Shown here piece by piece: positions 18,025 to 26,814 of a stretch of 64,000 bases of DNA. This stretch comes from Gordonia prachuapensis (GTDB taxonomy: Bacteria; Actinomycetota; Actinomycetes; Mycobacteriales; Mycobacteriaceae). Position 1 is the first letter of the stretch. Each line of letters begins with the position of its first letter. The notes under the pieces are model-generated. The model did no database searches. It saw only the letters and a list, made by a program, of their open reading frames with translations, and had not been told where the DNA came from. The translations under genes and the position numbers were made by a program. The stretch lies in contig NZ_JAZDUE010000011.1 of assembly GCF_036350515.1 (NCBI RefSeq), positions 1-64,000 of the forward strand, in the 5' to 3' direction.

Positions 18025-19305
18025 TCAGTCGGACTTGCGCACGGGGATGCGCGGCCGGGCCACCAGCCATCGGCTCAGCGGGGTACGAAGCAGCAGGTCC
18101 ACGAGCACCAGCGAGAGCGTCAACGTCACGACGACGAGGAGAATCGACCGGAGTACCGCGGAGTTGGGGAACCAATCGAACAAGGCGCCCATGAAGCCCA
18201 GTCGCGCCAAGATGTCGAGGATCAGCGGATGAACCGCGAACACCCCGAACGCGCGCACCGTTGCGGCACTGACCACCTTCGCACCCACCGGCCTGCCGGC
18301 CGCACGGAGATCGTCCCACCCCATCGCGGCCAACCAGAGGAGAGCGAGCCCGCCGAGCAACCACGGCAGCGTGGCGGGGTTCCACGGCGTGTTCGATTGG
18401 AGCGGGACGTGTCCGGGTGACGTGGCGAGCAGATAGGCGCCGACGCTGATGGACGTCCCGACGAGCCCGGCCGCGATCACGCCGACGACGTGGTCGCGCA
18501 ACCATCGCTCGACCGCCTCGTGGTGGTAGGCGGCCAGGGCGCCGATGGCGACGAACAGCGCGTACATCGGCAGTGTCTTCCAGAGGTTCTCGTACACCTG
18601 GAACCAGAACTCGCCGCCGGGCCGGGGCAGGTACTGGTAGACGACGAACATGGTGAGCTGGATCGCGGCGGCCGCACCGAGCACCGCCCAATGCCGGTTC
18701 TCGGTGCGACGCAACAGCCAGGCGATGGCGGGGAATGCCAGATAGATCTGCATCGAGATCAGCAGGAAGTAGAGCTGATACTTGCCTTCGCCGTCGATCA
18801 TGTTGAGTGCCAGGTCGCCGACGAACTGCGACGGAGAGCCGAACGGGTTGCCCTGGATGACCAGATGATCGGTGACCGAGTAGATGAGGGTCCACAGCAG
18901 GTACGGCCACACCACCAGCCCGAATCGGCGCCGCCAGAACGTGCGGGGAGCCATCGGCCGGTCGCGAGTGCTGAGGACCAGCACGAACAGGGTCACCGCG
19001 ACGAAGCCGTAGCGGGTGAGGTGCAACAGCGTGCCCGCGAGGTTGCTCGCGCGGACCACGTCCGGGGCCGTGTTGATGCCGTGGATGCTGTGTGCGACGA
19101 CGACGCCGGTGAACAACAGGACGCGGACGAGGTCGGCGGTGTGTGCCCGGCTGCGCGTGGTCGCGGCCCGCGACGAGGCAGCGGTCTGTGCGGGTGCGCC
19201 GGGCCGAGTGGAGACAGGGGGCCGAGCGGTCGATGACGCGACCGCGGCCGGATCGTTCGTGTCCGGGTCCGCGGCGGTTCTGGCGGCGCCCTGTTGCACG
19301 TGCAC
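18025..19305 (-). CDS. membrane acyltransferase (acyltransferase family 3)
   Basis: A 426-residue integral membrane protein with roughly ten hydrophobic segments after a 55-residue Thr/Ala-rich cytoplasmic tail. The first segment carries the family's conserved His (LLFTGVVVAHSIHG), followed by the FVLVLSTRDRP and WRRRFGLVVWPYLLW region typical of AT3 proteins, which acylate sugars or lipids of the envelope (OafA/NolL relatives). It has no linked biosynthetic genes, so the acceptor is unknown. The start could be later, since the N-terminal tail is low complexity. GGAGG lies just upstream of the ATG at 19305, which supports this start. Confidence 0.8.
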   Translation of the reverse strand: MHVQQGAARTAADPDTNDPAAVASSTARPPVSTRPGAPAQTAASSRAATTRSRAHTADLVRVLLFTGVVVAHSIHGINTAPDVVRASNLAGTLLHLTRYGFVAVTLFVLVLSTRDRPMAPRTFWRRRFGLVVWPYLLWTLIYSVTDHLVIQGNPFGSPSQFVGDLALNMIDGEGKYQLYFLLISMQIYLAFPAIAWLLRRTENRHWAVLGAAAAIQLTMFVVYQYLPRPGGEFWFQVYENLWKTLPMYALFVAIGALAAYHHEAVERWLRDHVVGVIAAGLVGTSISVGAYLLATSPGHVPLQSNTPWNPATLPWLLGGLALLWLAAMGWDDLRAAGRPVGAKVVSAATVRAFGVFAVHPLILDILARLGFMGALFDWFPNSAVLRSILLVVVTLTLSLVLVDLLLRTPLSRWLVARPRIPVRKSD

Positions 19306-19618
19306 CCTCCTGCCGACGTCGTGATGGCAACCGTCGCGCAGTGTACTGGCACTTCCTGGTATTCAGATCATCGAGCAACGCGGGGGTGACGACGACATCG
19401 CAGGTCAGCGCGGTTTGACAGGTGTAGGACTATGGCACGCGCCACACCGTCGTTCACCTCGAGCGGCTCGCGGCGCGCGAGTGACATCCGTCCCGCTCGA
19501 GACGGATGGGTCTCGCGGGAGCGGAAACGGACTCGCGGCGGCGAGGGTCGATCGGTGTCGTAGACTCTCGGTGTTGCGTCGCCGCGTCGGCGCCCGACGA
19601 GAGGGTGAACCCTCTCTC
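19306..19618. other. non-coding stretch upstream of tRNA-Arg
   Basis: About 310 bases between the acyltransferase start and the tRNA. I see no convincing protein gene. A TAGACT word at 19561-19566 is a possible -10 element for the tRNA. Its -35 is not clear. Confidence 0.5.
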
Positions 19619-19691
19619 GCTCTCGTAGCTCAGGGGATAGAGCACGGCTCTCCTAAAGCCGGTGTCGCAGGTTCGAATCCTGCCGGGAGCA
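19619..19691 (+). tRNA. tRNA-Arg (anticodon CCT)
   Basis: Cloverleaf with seven-pair acceptor stem GCTCTCG (19619-19625) to CGGGAGC (19684-19690), discriminator A, D-arm TAGCTCAGGGGATAGAGCA, anticodon loop CTCCTAA closed by GGCT/AGCC, and T-arm GCAGGTTCGAATCCTGC. The anticodon CCT reads AGG arginine codons, which are rare in this genome. The CCA end is not encoded. No integrase gene lies beside it. Confidence 0.95.
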
Positions 19692-19733
19692 CACCCTGTG
19701 GCTGACGGCAGTGCCCGACTCCGGGCGGGCCGG

Positions 19734-20834
19734 CTATCCGCCCCCGGGATGCTCGTCCGCCGAGATCGTCAGAGCGGCCACCACGACTCCCACCACGACC
19801 CCGATCAACGTGTCGGCGACACGGTCGACCGCCGCGTCGGCACTGAGTCCGGCGCTCAGGGCGGTGAGCAGCAACGCCATCGGCGTGACCGCGATGGACG
19901 TGACCGCGTAGTTCACCGGCGCCCAGATCTCGGCTGTGATCAGGCATGCCACGATCGCGGCCACCGATCCCCAGTAGCCGAGGCCCGACATGAGCAGCGC
20001 GGCCCCGATGAGCGCGCCGACCACACTGCCCAGCAGCCGCTGGACGCCGCGCTGGACGGTGAGGTGGTAGGAGAGCCCCTGCATGGCGGCCAGCGCTCCG
20101 AGGGCGGCCCACATCGGGTGTGCGAATCCGGCCCATGCGGCGATCACGGCACTCAGCGCGGTCGGGCCGACGATCCGCACGCTGTTGCTCAGGAGGTCGG
20201 CCCGGGGCCGCCTCAGCAGGATGACCCAGCTCGATTCGTGCTGGGCCGCAGATGCGCCGGGGCGTCCGCGCACTCGTCGCCACAGATCCGGCGCCAAGGA
20301 GGCCACGACACCGGCGACCGCGCCAAGAGAGGTGGCGGCGACCGCCACCGCGAGATCTGCCGCGTCGCGGGTGAACACGGTTGCCGCAGTGGCCGCGAAG
20401 ACGAACACCACCGCTCCCGGTCCGGTCACCTGCAGCGCGCCCACGCCGAGCGCGACCAGCCCGCCGAGCAGCGAGAGCGTCGCGATCTCCACCGTCAACG
20501 GAGCATTGGTGAGACCGAGGACCGCACCGATGGCCACGGAGGTGACGATTCCGATTCCCAGGGCCGTGAGCCGCTCGGCGCGCACCCGGTACGGCGCGGT
20601 GCGGCAGAACGCGGCGACCAGCGCACCGAGGGCCGCGAGTCCGGCGACGCCGTGATGACCGAGCAGGCCGCCGAGGACGAGGGTGCTCCCGACCGCGACG
20701 CCGACGCGCACGGGCGCGGCGAGGGCCAGGCGGTCGAGGTCGGCTGCCAGCGCCGCACGCCACACCGACGGTCGGAGCGCAAGCGTCAGCGCAGTCCGAC
20801 GCTGACGCGCGTGTCCGACGAGGTCTGTACTCAC
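19734..20834 (-). CDS. FUSC-family membrane transporter
   Basis: A 366-residue membrane protein of the fusaric-acid-resistance/aromatic-acid-exporter group. Two similar bundles of membrane helices (about 30-170 and 215-355) are joined by a soluble loop with RRVRGRPGASAAQHESSW. LRRPRADLLSNSVRIVGPTALS and the following GFAHPMWAALGALAAMQG are typical of FUSC proteins, which export aromatic carboxylates or similar weak acids. The open frame is much longer upstream but crosses the divergent MarR gene; GTG 20834 is chosen as the first start beyond the operator. Regulation by the divergent MarR protein is likely. Confidence 0.8.
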   Translation of the reverse strand: MSTDLVGHARQRRTALTLALRPSVWRAALAADLDRLALAAPVRVGVAVGSTLVLGGLLGHHGVAGLAALGALVAAFCRTAPYRVRAERLTALGIGIVTSVAIGAVLGLTNAPLTVEIATLSLLGGLVALGVGALQVTGPGAVVFVFAATAATVFTRDAADLAVAVAATSLGAVAGVVASLAPDLWRRVRGRPGASAAQHESSWVILLRRPRADLLSNSVRIVGPTALSAVIAAWAGFAHPMWAALGALAAMQGLSYHLTVQRGVQRLLGSVVGALIGAALLMSGLGYWGSVAAIVACLITAEIWAPVNYAVTSIAVTPMALLLTALSAGLSADAAVDRVADTLIGVVVGVVVAALTISADEHPGGG

Positions 20835-20853
20835 GGTCGGATACTTTACCACT

Positions 20854-20869
20854 ATTTCACTAGTAAAAT
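20854..20869. promoter_or_regulatory. MarR-type operator candidate
   Basis: ATTTCACTAGTAAAAT, a 16-base palindrome with one mismatched pair, lies 20 bases upstream of the FUSC start and 28 bases upstream of the MarR start. A TTTAC-N13-GTAAA repeat (20845-20867) overlaps it. The A/T-rich palindrome in a divergent MarR/transporter promoter fits autorepression. Confidence 0.6.
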
Positions 20870-20897
20870 AACTGGATGATCGAGGGTCGCGCCTACG

Positions 20898-21404
20898 ATG
20901 TCCCATGTGACCGGCCCAGACACGTCTGATCTCGTCGAACGCATCCAACAGGAGTGGGCGCAGGCGTACCCGGATCTCGACGTCGCGCCCATCGGAATCC
21001 TCGGTCGCATCCAGTTCATCGCCGCCCGGAGTAGTCACCGACTCGACCGTCGGCTCGAGCCGCACGGCGTCACCCGATCGGAATACGACGTGCTCGGCGC
21101 CCTCGCGCGGTCGCCCCACCCGCTGCGGGCGAGTGAAGTGGTGTCGACGACGATGCTCAGCGGCGCGTCCATCACCAAGATCACCGAGAACCTGGCGCGT
21201 CGGGGACTCCTGGTCCGCCGAAAGTCCGAGCGCGATGGTCGCGTGGTCCTCCTGGAACCGACTGACGCCGGACGGGAATTGGTCGAGACGGAACTCCCGC
21301 GGCGCCTCGCCGACGACGAGGCGGCCCTGTCCGGGCTGACTCCGGCGGAACGGGAATCGCTGGCCGAGCTGCTCCGGAAGGTGTCGGCGGCGGTGCACGT
21401 CTGA
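20898..21404 (+). CDS. MarR-family transcriptional regulator
   Basis: A 168-residue winged-helix repressor. The recognition region is LRASEVVSTTMLSGASITKITENLARRGLL followed by the wing RKSERDGRVVLLEPTDAGREL (a DxR wing motif is present). ATG 20898 or GTG 20907 could be used. It is divergent from the FUSC exporter, the classic layout for a MarR protein that releases DNA when it binds a phenolic or aromatic acid. Given ben/cat genes elsewhere in the window an aromatic ligand is plausible, but this is inference. Confidence 0.9.
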   Translation: MSHVTGPDTSDLVERIQQEWAQAYPDLDVAPIGILGRIQFIAARSSHRLDRRLEPHGVTRSEYDVLGALARSPHPLRASEVVSTTMLSGASITKITENLARRGLLVRRKSERDGRVVLLEPTDAGRELVETELPRRLADDEAALSGLTPAERESLAELLRKVSAAVHV

Positions 21405-21446
21405 GCATCGTCGCCGGTCGGCGACGACGGCGGGCATAGTGGACGC

Positions 21447-22109
21447 ATGGAGCTCTACGACGTCATGCGGACCACCTTCGCTGCACGCGAGTTCACCGAC
21501 GACCCGCTGCCCGACGACACGCTGCGCCGCATCCTCGACAACGCGCGCTTCGCGCCGAGCGGCGGCAACCGGCAGGCGGCGCACATCGTGGTGGTGCGTG
21601 ATCCGGACACCAAGCGTCGACTCGCCGCCCTGGGCGAGTCGACGGTGCGACGCTATGTGGCGCAACGAGTCGCCGGCGAGAACCCGTGGAATCCGGTGAT
21701 TCCCACCGCTGTTCCCGATCAGGTCATCGAAGCAACCGCAGTGCCGGACAGTTTCGTCGAACCCATCCGAACTGCACCCGCCGTGTTGGTCGTGTCCGTC
21801 GACATGCGACGGGTCGCCGCCGTCGACCAGTACCTCGACCGCGTCGGCCTGGTCAGCGGTGCCAGTGTCTATCCCCTGGTGTGGAACATCCTGCTCGGTG
21901 CCAGGGCCGAAGGTTTCGGCGGCACCATCACATCGATGGCGGTGGCGCAGGAACCCGCGGTGCGCGAACTGGTGCATCTGCCGGCCGAACACGCTGTCGC
22001 GGCGGTGATCCCGATCGGGAAACCGGTCAAGCAGCTGACGCGACTGCGCCGTCAGCCCGTCGACGACTTCGTCACCGTGGACTCCTTCGACGGGGCGGCG
22101 TTGGGCTGA
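21447..22109 (+). CDS. nitroreductase-family flavoprotein
   Basis: A 220-residue FMN-dependent oxidoreductase. N-terminal MELYDVMRTTFAAREFTDDPL and FAPSGGNRQAAHIVVV give the FMN phosphate-binding pattern; the C-terminal GFGGTITSMAVAQEPAVREL is also typical. Members reduce nitro groups, quinones or enones with NAD(P)H; the substrate cannot be told. It is 42 bases downstream of marR and may be co-transcribed. Its 3' end overlaps the convergent MFS gene by 38 bases. Confidence 0.85.
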   Translation: MELYDVMRTTFAAREFTDDPLPDDTLRRILDNARFAPSGGNRQAAHIVVVRDPDTKRRLAALGESTVRRYVAQRVAGENPWNPVIPTAVPDQVIEATAVPDSFVEPIRTAPAVLVVSVDMRRVAAVDQYLDRVGLVSGASVYPLVWNILLGARAEGFGGTITSMAVAQEPAVRELVHLPAEHAVAAVIPIGKPVKQLTRLRRQPVDDFVTVDSFDGAALG

Positions 22110-23547
22110 CCGGACCCGGGCGCACCGACGCGACCGCTGCGAGCACCCCGACGCCGGCGAGTGTGGCGAAGCCGAACGTCAGGAAACGCGCCGACGTCAC
22201 ATACGGTTCGGTGCCCGCCCCGACCGTCGCGCCGACACTCACCAGGAGCCCGGCCATCGCCGACCCGACCGCGTTGGCGATCATCTGCACGGTGTTCACG
22301 CCGGCCGAGGCGCGTGCCGCTTCGGTGTCGTCGCGGGTGATCGTCATCGCGGCGGTCGCGATGTGTGGGAAGGCCATCCCGATGCCGGTCCCGGCGATGA
22401 ACAGGGCGACGAACCAGCCGGCGACGCCGATCCCGCTCGACGCGAACTGGAGCGCTCCATAGCCCGCCAGGCCAACCGCCAGGATCGCCGGTCCGATGAC
22501 GCGGACCATCGCGGTCGCCGGTCCGTGCACCCAGGTGGTGCTCACGAGCTGGGCGCTCGACCATCCCCACGACAGGGCTGCTCCGAGCATCCCGGCGACA
22601 AGTGGATTCATCCCCGCGATCTGTTGGCCGAACAGCGGGATGAACGCCTCCGCGGTGGAGCCGACGGCGAGAACCGCGATCGACACGTAGATCCACTTCA
22701 GCGGGTTCTGCCTCGCATATGTCAGTCGCGGGAACAGTCCGTTCGACGTGCGCCGATCGACCGCGACGAAGACGACTGCCAGCCCGGCGGCGAGGACGAC
22801 GAGGGCGAGCGGGACCCGGATTCCGTCGAGCACCCCGGCCACCGACACGGCAACCGTGGCGGCCACCAGCCACGCCAGGGAAGCCGATGGCACGGAGTCG
22901 GCGCCGGGACCGTCGCGCCGCCGCGTCGGGAGGGCACGCAGCAGCCCGGTCATCAGCGCGGCGACGATGACGAGCAGCCAGAACGATCCCCGCCAGAAAC
23001 CGATCTGGGCGAAGAATCCGCCCAGCACAGGCCCGATCAGGTTGCCCACACCCCACATCGCGGACGCGAACCCCACGGCCCTGACCCATAGGCGTTCGGG
23101 CAGGGCCATGCGGATGACCGCGAACGACAGCCCGGTCAGCAACCCGCCGCCCAGACCCTGCACGCCCCGTCCGGCCAGCATGACCGCCATGACCGGACTG
23201 ATCGCACACACGAACGAACCGAGCGCGAAGAGTCCGAAACCGAGGAGATAGGCGCCGCGAGCACCCCATCGGGACAGTGCCCGGGTGACGAGCATGGACG
23301 AGAACACCGACGTGATCAGAAAGACCGTCATCACCCAGGCGTAGAGCCGTTGGCCCCCGATCTCGGCGACGGCGCTCGGCAGCGAGGCCGCCGTCAGATA
23401 TGTGTTGATCGCGAAGACAGCGATTCCGCCGGCGAACACGGTGACCGCCGCGCGATGGCCGCGGTCGAACAACTCACGCCACGTGCCTGATGTGGCAGAG
23501 TCGGAAGCGCCGGAATCCGGATGCGGTGAAGGATCCTGTTCCGGCAT
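22072..23547 (-). CDS. MFS drug-efflux-type transporter
   Basis: A 491-residue major-facilitator protein with about 14 membrane segments (DHA2-like). It has a 30-residue hydrophilic N-terminus, then the A-loop motif LVTRALSRWGARGAYLLG and the motif-C-like GNLIGPVLGGFFAQIGFWRG. ATG 23547 begins at MPEQDPSPHP; the open frame extends 39 codons further but through the divergent promoter. The substrate is unknown; the motif pattern suggests proton-driven export. The stop codon lies inside the convergent nitroreductase gene. Confidence 0.88.
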   Translation of the reverse strand: MPEQDPSPHPDSGASDSATSGTWRELFDRGHRAAVTVFAGGIAVFAINTYLTAASLPSAVAEIGGQRLYAWVMTVFLITSVFSSMLVTRALSRWGARGAYLLGFGLFALGSFVCAISPVMAVMLAGRGVQGLGGGLLTGLSFAVIRMALPERLWVRAVGFASAMWGVGNLIGPVLGGFFAQIGFWRGSFWLLVIVAALMTGLLRALPTRRRDGPGADSVPSASLAWLVAATVAVSVAGVLDGIRVPLALVVLAAGLAVVFVAVDRRTSNGLFPRLTYARQNPLKWIYVSIAVLAVGSTAEAFIPLFGQQIAGMNPLVAGMLGAALSWGWSSAQLVSTTWVHGPATAMVRVIGPAILAVGLAGYGALQFASSGIGVAGWFVALFIAGTGIGMAFPHIATAAMTITRDDTEAARASAGVNTVQMIANAVGSAMAGLLVSVGATVGAGTEPYVTSARFLTFGFATLAGVGVLAAVASVRPGPVSPTPPRRRSPR

Positions 23548-23565
23548 GCTCCGACGAGTAGCGCT

Positions 23566-23579
23566 CCACGCCGGCGTGG
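23566..23579. promoter_or_regulatory. 14-base perfect palindrome between MFS and SRPBCC genes
   Basis: CCACGCCGGCGTGG lies 19 bases upstream of the MFS start. High-G+C palindromes of this length can occur by chance, so this is only a weak operator candidate. Confidence 0.3.
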
Positions 23580-23646
23580 TCAAGTGACCCGACGGGCGCC
23601 ACGGGTCATACACATGCTCGGTCAGACACACTGGGAGGAAACAACT

Positions 23647-24087
23647 GTGGCGACGATTCGCCATCGGTCCGCGGTCGCCGTATCGCGAGATCGCGTCTTC
23701 GCGTACGTGAACGACTATCGGAACGTTCCGAAGTTCTTCTTCGGGGTCAGCCGGTTCGAGCCGGTGACCGACGCCACCGATGGTGTCGGGTCGCGATTCA
23801 CGACGACGCTGAAGGTCGGTCCCAAAACTCTCTCCTCGACGGTGGAGACCGTGGAATGGGTGGAGAACGAGGTCATCCGACTCGAATCGGTGGAGGGTTT
23901 CTCGGCCAACACGACGTGGCGCTTCACCGACAAGGACGGCGGCACCGAGGTAGACGTCGACTTCGACTACACCCTGCCCGGCGGAATCGCCGGGCGCGCG
24001 CTCGGCGGCATCATCGAACCCTTCGCCGGCCAGGCCGTTCGGCAGACGGACAAGAATCTCACCGAACAGGTCTCCCGGCTCGCCTGA
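23647..24087 (+). CDS. SRPBCC-superfamily protein
   Basis: A 146-residue protein from GTG 23647, which has a strong GGAGG eight bases upstream (the open frame begins earlier without a ribosome site). It is a single START/polyketide-cyclase-like hydrophobic-pocket domain: ATIRHRSAVAVSRDRVFAYVNDYRN at the start, then FEPVTDATDGVGSRFTTTL and a C-terminal helix (FAGQAVRQTDKNLTEQVSRL). Such proteins bind lipids or aromatic ligands, or act as coenzyme Q-binding-like factors. The ligand is unknown. It is probably monocistronic. Confidence 0.8.
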   Translation: MATIRHRSAVAVSRDRVFAYVNDYRNVPKFFFGVSRFEPVTDATDGVGSRFTTTLKVGPKTLSSTVETVEWVENEVIRLESVEGFSANTTWRFTDKDGGTEVDVDFDYTLPGGIAGRALGGIIEPFAGQAVRQTDKNLTEQVSRLA

Positions 24088-24347
24088 GCGCTATTCGACA
24101 GTTTGCGGCGGAATCCGTCGTGAAATTGATTTCCGGCACGGCTCCCGGATTCTGCGGAGGTCGCGACGTACATTCGTGACCAGGCGATTCTCCTGTACAA
24201 AAATGGCTTTCCGCGCGTTGCGCCTTTGCCGACCGTTCATCGGTGTATGTTCAATTGTCGATTGAGTCATATCGGTACATTGGGCGGTTTGCGCCGCCTC
24301 GGACGACAGGTGCGGCCACAACTGCGATGACGACAGGTCGAGGTGCC

Positions 24348-25940
24348 ATGACGACGACTACACGCAGACGGGCACGGAACAGGGTCGCCGGGCTCGTTCT
24401 CGGCATCCTGGCATTGGCCGGTTCTGCCTTCCTCGCGACGCCGACGGCAGTTGCCGATCCGCAGAGCGACGCCCAGTCCGCGATCGCCGAACTCTCCGAC
24501 CAGATCGACAGCGGGGACGTGGACGGTGGCCGCGCAGGCAGCGGCCTCGGCGACGAGGAGGGCTCGCTCGAAGCGGTCGGCGACGGCTACCAACAGGAGT
24601 TCGCCAACGGGACAGTGTTCTGGTCACCCGACAACGGTGCTCGGGTGCTCTACGGCGCCATCCTGAGCAAGTACGACGACGAGGGCGGTCCGACCGGCAG
24701 CCTCGGCTTCCCGGCCTCGAATGAGGCACCGGCCGACGACGGCTCGTCGGCTCGCGTCGCCGAGTTCGCAGCTGCCGACCGACCGCAGATCTACTGGACT
24801 CCCGACGACGGGGCGTGGGTGGTGCGCGGGCCGTTCACCGTCGCCACCGACGAACTGGGCAGCGAACTGGGCGCTCCGACGGCCGACATGACGAGGTCCG
24901 GCGACGTCATGTCACAGGAGTTCGCGAACGGGACCATCACCTACGACACCGCTTCCGGCGAATGGACCAGCTCACCGGACGACGGCTGGGCCGACCAACT
25001 GGCCGGGTCGCCCATTCCCGGAACCGCAGATCCGTCCGACGTCGGGGCGTCGAGCGCCGACACCAATGCCACTGACGACGCCACCGAGGGAAGCGGCTGG
25101 TGGTGGCTCCTGATCCCGTTCCTCATCATTCTCGTGGGACTGATGCTCATCTGGCTGTTCCGGAAGTTCGGACAGCCGGTCGGCGCCCGCGACCAACACA
25201 CCGATGACGCACCGGACACCGCAGACCGCGCGGACGCCGCAGCAGGGCCGGATGGCACGACTGCCGGACTGGTGGGTGCGGCGGCAGCCGGAACCGTCGC
25301 CGGCGGCGCGGCCATCGCGGCAGACCGTCCAGACGCGGAAGACGCCGACGCGACACCCGGAGACGAAGTGCCGGGCGGCGAATCGGAGTCGGCCGATGCA
25401 GAGTCCGGGGCCCCGGTAGGCGACACCGCTTCGACGGACGAGCCCGTCCTGGACGAACCCGCCGACGACGCGACGCCCGACGACGGGGCGACTGTCCTCT
25501 CGGACGCCGAGGTCGCCGACGCCGGGACCGAATCCGACGTGCCGGCCGCCGCCGTCGGATCGACCACAGCCGCGGCGCCTCTCACCGACGAGACGATGCC
25601 GCTGTCGCTCGAGGAGTTGATGGCCGAGGACATCTCCGAAGTGATGTCGCCGCCCGACGACGCCGAGTTGGGTCTGGGTGACACGTCGCACCACGCGTCC
25701 GGTGACGGCGTCGGGTCCTACTACCGCAATGGTGAGAAGCTGCCGGTCCCGCTGGGTGCGCACCTACCGCTCGACGGTGACGACCCGGCGCCGGAGGGTT
25801 ATCCGGTGAAGGCGGATGTCGCCGCGGGCGTCTACCACACACCCGACCAGGCCTCCTACGGCGACGTCGTGCCGGAGATCTGGTTCGCCAGCGAATCGGC
25901 CGCCGAATCGGCCCATTTCCGCAGAGCCGACGCCGACTGA
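24348..25940 (+). CDS. LGFP-repeat membrane protein with acidic cytoplasmic tail
   Basis: A 530-residue protein from ATG 24348 (GAGGTG upstream). Residues 1-36 are a signal peptide ending ATPTAVADP. Residues 80-235 carry LGFP-type repeats (TGSLGFPASNE, SELGAPTADM, with EFANGTVFW and EFANGTITY), a cell-wall-binding module of mycolate-group actinobacteria. Residues about 250-272 are a membrane helix (WWWLLIPFLIILVG). The remaining 255 residues should be cytoplasmic: an Asp/Ala/Thr-rich low-complexity stretch, then a compact C-terminal domain (YPVKADVAAGVYHTPDQASY...PEIWFASESAAESAHFRRA). That domain resembles the short tail found on several actinobacterial proteins (called sunset in recent annotation). 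It may tie the envelope to a cytoplasmic partner. Confidence 0.8.
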   Translation: MTTTTRRRARNRVAGLVLGILALAGSAFLATPTAVADPQSDAQSAIAELSDQIDSGDVDGGRAGSGLGDEEGSLEAVGDGYQQEFANGTVFWSPDNGARVLYGAILSKYDDEGGPTGSLGFPASNEAPADDGSSARVAEFAAADRPQIYWTPDDGAWVVRGPFTVATDELGSELGAPTADMTRSGDVMSQEFANGTITYDTASGEWTSSPDDGWADQLAGSPIPGTADPSDVGASSADTNATDDATEGSGWWWLLIPFLIILVGLMLIWLFRKFGQPVGARDQHTDDAPDTADRADAAAGPDGTTAGLVGAAAAGTVAGGAAIAADRPDAEDADATPGDEVPGGESESADAESGAPVGDTASTDEPVLDEPADDATPDDGATVLSDAEVADAGTESDVPAAAVGSTTAAAPLTDETMPLSLEELMAEDISEVMSPPDDAELGLGDTSHHASGDGVGSYYRNGEKLPVPLGAHLPLDGDDPAPEGYPVKADVAAGVYHTPDQASYGDVVPEIWFASESAAESAHFRRADAD

Positions 25941-25966
25941 CCGAACGGACTCGTCGACGCGCTACG

Positions 25967-26809
25967 GTGTTCGACGTGGCTTCATCACAATCTGCACCGT
26001 CGAAATCCCAGGTCGTCCTGGTCACCGGGGCCTCGAGCGGAATCGGCGCCGAGGTCGCCCGACAGTTCGTCCAACGCGGGCACACCGTGTACGGCACCAC
26101 GCGTCACCCGGAGAACGTCGCCGATCCGATCCGCGGGGTCAACTATGTGCGGCTCGACAACGCCGACTACGACAGCGCCGCTCAGTGCGTGGCGAAGATC
26201 GGTGTGATCGACATCGTGATCAACAACGCGGGGGAGAGCCAGGCGGGCGCCCTCGAGGACACGTCGATGGAAGCGATCGAGAAGCTGTTCGCGGTCAACG
26301 TATTCGGGCCGATCGCACTCACGAAAGCGGTGCTGCCGGGTATGCGGGAACGCGGTACCGGCACCGTCGTCATGGTGGGGTCGATGCTGTCGAGCTTCCC
26401 GGTCGCATTCCGATCGAACTATGCGGCAACGAAATCGGCCCTCAAGGCATTCGCGCTCGCCACGCGCCGGGAGGTGGCGCCGTACGGAATCCGGATGATC
26501 TCGGTCGAACCCGGAACGATCGCGACCGGGATCGGCGACCGGCGCAGCATCCACATCGGCGACGGTTCCCCGTATGCCGACGAATACGAGACGCTGGCGT
26601 CGGCCACCCGCACCAACGAGGACGCCGGCATCGGGGCCGCCACCATGGCCCGCGTCATCGTCGACGCCGCCCTCGCCGAACATCCGAAGCCGTTCTACGC
26701 CAAAGGCAATCAGGCCGGCATCGTCTTCGCTCTGCGGCGGCTGTTGCCCCGTCAACTGATCCTGGACATGACCGCACGCAAGCACGGTCTGCCCCGGGTC
26801 AGGGTCTAG
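25967..26809 (+). CDS. short-chain dehydrogenase/reductase
   Basis: A 280-residue classical SDR. The NAD(P)-binding TGASSGIG, the NNAGE motif, catalytic Ser in VGSMLSSFP and YAATKSALKAF (Tyr/Lys) are all present. GTG 25967 or GTG 25976 could start it; neither has a clear ribosome site. It ends five bases before cobF and may share its transcript, though no cobalamin role is known for it. The substrate cannot be predicted; the lipid and retinol-type SDRs are nearest in feel. Confidence 0.85.
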   Translation: MFDVASSQSAPSKSQVVLVTGASSGIGAEVARQFVQRGHTVYGTTRHPENVADPIRGVNYVRLDNADYDSAAQCVAKIGVIDIVINNAGESQAGALEDTSMEAIEKLFAVNVFGPIALTKAVLPGMRERGTGTVVMVGSMLSSFPVAFRSNYAATKSALKAFALATRREVAPYGIRMISVEPGTIATGIGDRRSIHIGDGSPYADEYETLASATRTNEDAGIGAATMARVIVDAALAEHPKPFYAKGNQAGIVFALRRLLPRQLILDMTARKHGLPRVRV

Positions 26810-26814
26810 CCGCC

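Noticed and set aside
19619..19691. tRNA-Arg as an integration site for a mobile island
   Set aside because: No integrase, no direct repeat of the tRNA 3' end and no phage genes were seen on either side.
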